Source: Pyrococcus yayanosii CH1
GTDB taxonomy: Archaea; Methanobacteriota_B; Thermococci; Thermococcales; Thermococcaceae
Assembly: GCF_000215995.1 (NCBI RefSeq)
Contig: NC_015680.1
Coordinates: 1,439,160-1,503,159 of the forward strand
Direction: 5' to 3'
DNA: 64,000 nt
In this document: positions 58,871-64,000 of the stretch, one piece after another
How positions within the stretch are numbered: position 1 is the first letter of the stretch
Layout of the letters: each line of letters opens with the position of its first letter
The notes under the pieces: model-generated
The model's input: the letters and a program-made list of their open reading frames with translations, nothing else
What the model was told of the DNA's origin: nothing
Databases searched by the model: none
Program-made: the position numbers and the translations under genes

Positions 58871-59791
58871 ATGGTCGCAATTATAGTCCACGGTGGCGCC
58901 GGGACTATAAGAAAGGAGGAGCGCATCCCCAAGGTCATCGAGGGTGTTAGAGAGGCAGTTCTCGCAGGGTGGAGGGAGTTAAAGAGAGGTTCAGCTATCG
59001 ACGCCGTGGAGGAGGCGGTGAAGGTTCTCGAGGACAACCCCGTCTTCAACGCGGGTACTGGGTCAGTTCTGACCCTCGACGGGAAGGTTGAGATGGATGC
59101 GGCCATAATGCGCGGCAAAACCCTGGAAGCTGGAGCTATTGCCGGAATATGGGGCGTCAAGAATCCAATAAGCGTGGCGAGGAAAGTCATGGAGAAGACA
59201 GATCATGTCCTGCTCATAGGAGAAGGTGCTGTAAAGTTCGCCCGTCTCATGGGCTTTCCCGAGTATGACCCGACTACTGAAGAGCGGAAGAAACAGTGGG
59301 GGGAGCTGAGGAAGAAGCTCATCGAGACAGGTGAAGTTAAGCACTGGAAGAAGCTGAGCGAGCTCATAAAGGAGTACCCGGAGGTCTTGAGGAGCACCGT
59401 TGGAGCGGTAGCCTTCGACGGCGAGGAAGTTGTGGCCGGTACCTCCACGGGCGGTGTCTTCCTAAAGATGTTCGGCCGCGTGGGTGACACGCCAATAATC
59501 GGAGGCGGGACTTATGCCAACGAAGTGGCTGGAGCTTCGTGCACGGGTCTCGGCGAGGTCGCCATAAGGCTCGCTCTCGCGAAGACTGCTACGGACTTCG
59601 TTCGCCTCGGTATGGATGCCCAAGCTGCAAGCGAAGCGGCAATAAGTTTGGCCACGAGATACTTCGGGCCCGACACTATGGGTATAATCATGGTGGATGC
59701 CAAGAGCAACGTGGGCTTTGCGAAGAACACGAGGCATATGAGCGTGGCCTATATGAAAGAGGGTATGGATGAGCCCTACGCGGGTGTCTGA
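58871..59791 (+). CDS. L-asparaginase, plant type (Ntn hydrolase)
   Basis: 306 residues from ATG 58871. Self-cleaves to form two subunits and then hydrolyses asparagine or isoaspartyl dipeptides. The N-terminal IIVHGGAGT and the linker before the nucleophile are typical. The catalytic Thr is in RSTVGAVAFDG; GTSTGGVFLKMFGRVGDTPI and GGGTYANEVAGASCTGLGE complete the active site. Directly followed by an MFS gene with one base overlap, so possibly coupled to import or export of amino acids or peptides (inference). Confidence 0.94.
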   Translation: MVAIIVHGGAGTIRKEERIPKVIEGVREAVLAGWRELKRGSAIDAVEEAVKVLEDNPVFNAGTGSVLTLDGKVEMDAAIMRGKTLEAGAIAGIWGVKNPISVARKVMEKTDHVLLIGEGAVKFARLMGFPEYDPTTEERKKQWGELRKKLIETGEVKHWKKLSELIKEYPEVLRSTVGAVAFDGEEVVAGTSTGGVFLKMFGRVGDTPIIGGGTYANEVAGASCTGLGEVAIRLALAKTATDFVRLGMDAQAASEAAISLATRYFGPDTMGIIMVDAKSNVGFAKNTRHMSVAYMKEGMDEPYAGV

Positions 59792-60964
59792 ATGGAGGGG
59801 AAGATTTGGCTCCTTCACACCTCAACTTTCTTCTTCTTCCTTGGCATCTCGATAGTTAATCCTCTCATCTCTCCCCTCGCCATCAGCCTAGGTGCTTCTC
59901 CCTTAATAGTCGGGAGCATCGCCGCGGTGGCTTCCATTGTTGCCCTCCTCTTCAAGCCCTTGGGTGGTATGCTTGGGGATAGGGGGCTTCAGTTCCACAT
60001 GATGGCCCTTGGTGCCATTCTCGGTGCTCTCGCTGGCGGTCTGTACATCGGAGCTACCCTCCTTGGTAGCCTCCTACTCTTCGCCATTGGCAGGGCAATC
60101 CATGGGTTCGGAATGGCCCTCTTCTTCCCGTCCTCCCTATCCACGGCCATAGACCTTGCCCCAGAGGGTAGGGTCGGGGAGACGCTTGGCTGGAGGGGTA
60201 TGATGTTCTCCCTAGGCAACCTGATAGGACCGGCCCTTGGGGGCTTCATTGCCGATGCTAGGGGCTTTATAGCGGCCTTCGTCCTCACGGTCGGTCTCTC
60301 ACTCCTCGCCGCTCTCTTCGTTCTGGCTACATACTCAAAGATTGGAAAGAGGCTGAAGAAGCATGGAGATAAGGGCGGGGCCTCCTACAGGGAGCTCCTA
60401 AGGGTGAGCTTCATAGCGGCATCAACGTCTCTCTTCTTCATGTCCCTCGCCTACGGTGGACTTATGACCTTCCTTCCGGCCCTTTACAAGTCCCTTGGCC
60501 TCGGGACGAGCGCTTTTGGTCTCTATGCCAGCGTCATGGGAGGTGCTAGCCTACTGACAAGGGTATTCGGGGGAAGGGAGGCTGACAGGAGGGGCCCCCT
60601 GCCGGTAGCGACCGTCGGACTCATCGGCCTCATTTTTGCCTACATCTTCCTGGTACTTTACATTGAGCCACCCCTATCTTACGTTAGCGCCGCCCTCTTG
60701 GGCGCGAGCTTCGGCCTGGCGGTTCCTTCCCTTCAGATGATGGCCCTTGCCCGCCTTCCACAAAGGATAAGGTCCTTGGGCTCCGGCGTATACACGATGT
60801 TCTTTGACCTCGGATACCTAACTGGGCCAGTGCTCCTTGGGTACGTTGCCCAGCTCTGGGGGTATCGGGCGGTTTTCCCACCTCTACCCGCGATAGTGCT
60901 CCTCTCTCTCCTCGCGGCCCAGCTCCCAAGGCTTTTAAAGAAGAAAGTGGAAGCCGAAGGGTGA
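59792..60964 (+). CDS. MFS transporter
   Basis: 390 residues, 12 membrane segments, with the MFS loop pattern GGMLGDRGLQFHMMALGAIL and GGREADRRGPLPVATVGLIG. Distinct from the paralog pair at 23954 and 56642. Directly overlaps the asparaginase stop and precedes the radical SAM gene, forming a three-gene unit. Substrate unknown. Confidence 0.9.
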   Translation: MEGKIWLLHTSTFFFFLGISIVNPLISPLAISLGASPLIVGSIAAVASIVALLFKPLGGMLGDRGLQFHMMALGAILGALAGGLYIGATLLGSLLLFAIGRAIHGFGMALFFPSSLSTAIDLAPEGRVGETLGWRGMMFSLGNLIGPALGGFIADARGFIAAFVLTVGLSLLAALFVLATYSKIGKRLKKHGDKGGASYRELLRVSFIAASTSLFFMSLAYGGLMTFLPALYKSLGLGTSAFGLYASVMGGASLLTRVFGGREADRRGPLPVATVGLIGLIFAYIFLVLYIEPPLSYVSAALLGASFGLAVPSLQMMALARLPQRIRSLGSGVYTMFFDLGYLTGPVLLGYVAQLWGYRAVFPPLPAIVLLSLLAAQLPRLLKKKVEAEG

Positions 60965-60969
60965 TGGGA

Positions 60970-61926
60970 ATGCTGATAAGAATCTCCTACGGAACCGCGA
61001 TAGCAATGGGCCTTATCAGGGCAAGGATGCTTGCCCGTCCGACGACCGCCTACCTAATGACTTATTTCCCGGGTCACTGTCGCAACGATTGCGCCTTCTG
61101 TCCCCAAGCGAGGTCCAGCAGGGCCAACCTCGAGAAGCTCTCGCGGGTCGTCTGGCCAGTCTTCGAGCTCGAAGAAGTCTTGGAGGTCCTCCCGAAGGGG
61201 GGCTTCTCTAGAATATGCCTCCAGACGGTAGATTACCCTGGCCTCGTTGACGACGTCCTCGAACTCCTCGAAGCTCTTCATCCACTCGGCCTTCCAGTGT
61301 CCATATCCATAACTCCGGTTTCTAAGGATGTTCTTGAAGCCTTCAGGGAGCTTGGCGTCGACCACGTAGGAATCGGGCTCGACGTCGCCAGTGAGTCCCT
61401 TTACGGAAAGATAAAGCGCTCCCTGTACTCATGGAGAGACATGTGGAAGTTTACGGAGGATGTCATCGAGGTCTTGGGAAAGGGGAAGGCTATCGTACAC
61501 TTAATAGCTGGGCTTGGTGAGACGGACAGGGAGCTTTTGGCGACCATCCAAGGGGCTTACGATATGGGGGCAGAAGTGTCTCTCTTTGCTTTCACCCCGG
61601 TGAAGGGAACCGCCCTCGAGAACGGGAAGTCCCCACCACTTAGGCGGTACCGCAGGGTTCAGGTTGCCCTCCACATCATAAGGCTCGGGATTGCGAGGGC
61701 CGAAGAATTCCATTACGACGAAGAGGGCAACCTCGTCTCCTTTGGGATTTCGAAGGATGAGCTGAGGGGGGTGCTCGGCCCTTGGGTCTTTGTGACCCAT
61801 GGATGTCCGGGATGCAACAGGCCTCACTACAATGAAAGACCGGGAAGGGAGCCCTATAACTATCCGGACGTTTATTGGGTCAGGATAGATTTTGAGAGAA
61901 TAATTAAGGAGCTTGGTATCCTGTGA
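60970..61926 (+). CDS. Radical SAM protein, biotin-synthase-like (possible archaeal lipoyl synthase subunit)
   Basis: 318 residues from ATG 60970 (SD GGTGATGG); GTG 60961 is another start. The SAM cluster is Cys-Arg-Asn-Asp-Cys-Ala-Phe-Cys. HLIAGLGETDRELLATIQGA and VSLFAFTPVKGTALENG are BioB/LipA-type. The C-terminal CPGCNRPHYNERPGREPYNY adds two Cys that may hold an auxiliary cluster. Thermococcales use a two-protein lipoyl synthase (LipS1/LipS2), and this could be one half; that is a guess from family resemblance. Confidence 0.8.
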   Translation: MLIRISYGTAIAMGLIRARMLARPTTAYLMTYFPGHCRNDCAFCPQARSSRANLEKLSRVVWPVFELEEVLEVLPKGGFSRICLQTVDYPGLVDDVLELLEALHPLGLPVSISITPVSKDVLEAFRELGVDHVGIGLDVASESLYGKIKRSLYSWRDMWKFTEDVIEVLGKGKAIVHLIAGLGETDRELLATIQGAYDMGAEVSLFAFTPVKGTALENGKSPPLRRYRRVQVALHIIRLGIARAEEFHYDEEGNLVSFGISKDELRGVLGPWVFVTHGCPGCNRPHYNERPGREPYNYPDVYWVRIDFERIIKELGIL

Positions 61927-62024
61927 CTTTTATTGGCATTAGGTTCTTACGCTAAACTTCCGAAACCCTTTTATGTTGAACAATATCAATATTAAGTTGC
62001 AAAACATTTCAGGGGGAACTTGGC

Positions 62025-63902
62025 ATGGAGTTCAAACCCTATGTGCCGCCTGAAAAATCCCTGCCCGAATTCACAATTAAGGCTCTGGTACTGGGCCTCC
62101 TGTTGTCAGTGATCATGGGCGCAGCAAACGCCTATCTCGGTATGTACGCCGGTATGACCGTCAGCGCCAGTATCCCTGCGGCGGTTATCTCGATGGCAAT
62201 TCTCCTCGCCTTCAAGGACAGGAACATCCTTGAAAACAACATGGTTCAGACTGCAGCGTCGGCCGGTGAGGCCCTTGCGGCGGGCGTGATATTCACCCTG
62301 CCTGCACTGATAGTTCTTGAGGTCTACACGGAGTTTCCCTACTATCTCGTGACGATAATTGCGGCCCTTGGTGGTTCCCTCGGTGCGCTGTTCACGGTAG
62401 TTCTGAGGAGGGCCTTCATAGTCGAGGAGAAGCTCCCCTATCCTGAAGGAACGGCCTGTGCGGAAGTTCTTATAGCAGGTGACAGGGGAGGGGCTCATGC
62501 TAAGCCGATATTCATCGGTGGCATAATAGGTGCCGCCTACAAGTTTCTTGGAAGCACAGGTCTCTGGGCTGGCACCATTGAGGCTGCAAAGATGGTTGGC
62601 AGGAGGGTCCTCTACATAGGAAGCGACCTCTCGGCGGCCCTCGTTAGCGTCGGCTACATCGTTGGTCTTAACATAGCCTTTCTGGTCTTCCTCGGCGGTG
62701 CCATAGCGTGGTTTATAGCGATTCCGATATACGCTGCCAAGATGACAGGTCTCGAGGGTAGTGCCCTCGATATCGCATGGACAATATGGAGCACGAAGAT
62801 AAGGTATATGGGCGTCGGTGCGATGATCGTCGGTGGTCTGTGGAGCTTGGTCAAGCTTAGGAGCCAGATAGCGAGGGGAATAAGGTCGGGCCTTGAGGCG
62901 GCGAGGAGGAGGCAGGCTGGCGAAAGCGTTCTCAGGACAGAGGAGGACTTACCGCTGAACTACGTGCTCATGCTGATAGGCGCCTTCGTTATCCCGCTGT
63001 TCCTCTTATACCTGCACATCCTTGATTCCATCGGCATGGCGTTCGTGATGGCAATCCTGATGCTCATCCTTGGCTTCTTCGGCAGCGCGATAGCCGGCTA
63101 CTTGGCCGGTATCGTCGGCTCATCCAACAACCCGGTGTCGGGAATCACAATCATGAGCCTCCTCTTCACGGCCCTCATACTTAAGGGGCTCGGCCTCAGC
63201 GGGACGGAGGGAATGGTCGCTACAATACTCGTGGCTGCCGTGGTCTGTACGGCCGCGGCCATAGCGGGCGACACCATGCAAGACCTCGCCACGGGTTATC
63301 TCGTAGGCGCAACGCCCAGGCGGCAGCAGATATTTGAGGTCCTTGGAACCTTCGCGGCTGCCCTTATCATGGCCCCTGTGCTCAACCTCCTAATCAAGGC
63401 CTACGGAATAGCGGGCACACCAACGGCCAAGGAGAATCCGCTCCCGGCTCCACAGGCGTTCCTCATGGCTAAGGTCACGGAGGGTGTCTTTATGGGAACA
63501 CTTGAGTGGGCAATGGTCTACATTGGAGCAGGTATAGCAATCGTCCTCATAATACTTGACGAGTTCCTCAGGCTGAAGGGCTCGAAGTTCAGAACACCCG
63601 TCATGCCTGTCGCCGTCGGAATATATCTGCCCCTCAGCCTCGGCGTTCCGATATTCATCGGTGGCATACTTAGGTGGCTCGTGGATAGGGCCAGGGGCGG
63701 CGGCGAGAAGCCTACCGACGCCGGTGTCCTTGGAGCGGCGGGAATAATCGCCGGTGAAGCAATAATGGGCATAATCTTCGCCGCTCTGATTGTGGGCAAC
63801 ATGGCGCCCTCCGTCGGCTTCAGCAGCAACATCCTCGGTCTCCTCCTCCTGGCAGCCATAGCCGGCTGGCTCTATTACACGGGCAGGAAGGGCGTTGAGT
63901 GA
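62025..63902 (+). CDS. OPT family oligopeptide transporter
   Basis: 625 residues with about 14-16 membrane segments. The SVIMGAANAYLGMYAGMTVS start and GTACAEVLIAGDRGGAHAKP belong to the prokaryotic OPT group. Conserved Pro-Tyr-Pro-Glu-Gly-Thr lies in KLPYPEGTACAEVL, and GSSNNPVSGITIMSLLFTAL is typical of the second half. Imports peptides or metal chelates. SD cagggggaac before ATG 62025. Probably upstream partner of the next gene. Confidence 0.92.
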   Translation: MEFKPYVPPEKSLPEFTIKALVLGLLLSVIMGAANAYLGMYAGMTVSASIPAAVISMAILLAFKDRNILENNMVQTAASAGEALAAGVIFTLPALIVLEVYTEFPYYLVTIIAALGGSLGALFTVVLRRAFIVEEKLPYPEGTACAEVLIAGDRGGAHAKPIFIGGIIGAAYKFLGSTGLWAGTIEAAKMVGRRVLYIGSDLSAALVSVGYIVGLNIAFLVFLGGAIAWFIAIPIYAAKMTGLEGSALDIAWTIWSTKIRYMGVGAMIVGGLWSLVKLRSQIARGIRSGLEAARRRQAGESVLRTEEDLPLNYVLMLIGAFVIPLFLLYLHILDSIGMAFVMAILMLILGFFGSAIAGYLAGIVGSSNNPVSGITIMSLLFTALILKGLGLSGTEGMVATILVAAVVCTAAAIAGDTMQDLATGYLVGATPRRQQIFEVLGTFAAALIMAPVLNLLIKAYGIAGTPTAKENPLPAPQAFLMAKVTEGVFMGTLEWAMVYIGAGIAIVLIILDEFLRLKGSKFRTPVMPVAVGIYLPLSLGVPIFIGGILRWLVDRARGGGEKPTDAGVLGAAGIIAGEAIMGIIFAALIVGNMAPSVGFSSNILGLLLLAAIAGWLYYTGRKGVE

Positions 63903-63934
63903 GCTTTTTCCTCTCTTTTCTTTTGGTGATGCAG

Positions 63935-64000
63935 ATGAAAGACTATCTGCCCTTGATCCCGGTCAGGAATCCGAAGGTCGAACTGAAGAGGGTTGAGGGG
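63935..64000 (+). CDS. Start of a further gene, possibly PqqD-like
   Basis: ATG 63935 follows GGTGATG, and 22 codons are open to the window end (KDYLPLIPVRNPKVELKRVE). This start resembles PqqD-family proteins, but too little is visible for more. Co-directional with the OPT gene, 32 bases after it. Confidence 0.5.
   Translation, partial: MKDYLPLIPVRNPKVELKRVEG

Overview
The window comes from a hyperthermophilic euryarchaeon of the order Thermococcales. The evidence is an archaeal replication set (RfcS/RfcL, PriS/PriL), the proteasome-activating nucleotidase, SurR with its protein disulfide oxidoreductase target, TrmBL1, geranylgeranyl reductase, class I lysyl-tRNA synthetase, an archaeal RNase P RNA, and a 16S-tRNAAla-23S operon without 5S. 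From memory, the gene order (rfcL-rfcS-pdo-surR ... priS-priL ... pan-ABC transporter ... trmBL1) resembles Pyrococcus more than Thermococcus. Genus and species are inference.

Layout. 1-1784: end of moaA, then a decayed AT-rich stretch with a broken secreted-protein gene and what looks like a stray copy of the rfcL tail. 1768-9604: clamp loader, PDO/SurR redox regulation, a ferredoxin-geranylgeranyl reductase pair, NAD synthetase, a TPR protein and a lipoprotein. 9672-16243: MoaE, a SPASM-only protein, two KaiC-like ATPases, an exported protein with a TctA-like membrane protein, a zinc-ribbon protein and a class II aldolase. 16269-16595: RNase P RNA. 16600-19470: an accessory island with a frameshifted secreted protein ending in a nuclease/toxin-like domain, two unknown proteins and gene remnants. 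19473-27480: primase, RNA 5'-kinase, an Lrp-like regulator, EngB, two MFS transporters and PAN. 27591-32125: a four-gene sugar-type ABC importer. 32287-42684: an aminotransferase, a probable structured RNA, ribose-1,5-bisphosphate isomerase, TrmBL1, a PRC-barrel protein, an XPB-like helicase, an aminopropyltransferase, an AAA+ ATPase, MarC and a LEA14-like protein. 42693-47870: the rRNA operon with long processing stems. 47916-64000: DUF2139 and DUF366 proteins, a polyprenol-kinase-like membrane protein, LysS, a duplicated lipoprotein, a P-loop protein, a methyltransferase, an orphan IorB-like subunit, more MFS transporters, an AbrB-PhoU regulator, L-asparaginase, a radical SAM enzyme, an OPT transporter and the start of one more gene.

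How it works together. Genes are packed tightly, with many 1-40 base overlaps. Several genes appear leaderless, with a TATA box about 27 bases before the start codon. SurR probably controls the divergent pdo gene through a GTTn3AACn5GTT site. TrmBL1 is the family regulator of sugar uptake and glycolysis and lies near a sugar ABC operon.

Most worth pursuing are the island downstream of RNase P RNA (possible secreted toxin with neighbouring immunity candidates), the GC-rich structured RNA at about 33732-33860 behind a strong TATA box and a palindrome, the degenerate radical SAM/SPASM protein at 10193-11116, and the rfcL-tail remnant near 679-777. Homology calls were made by eye; no search was run.
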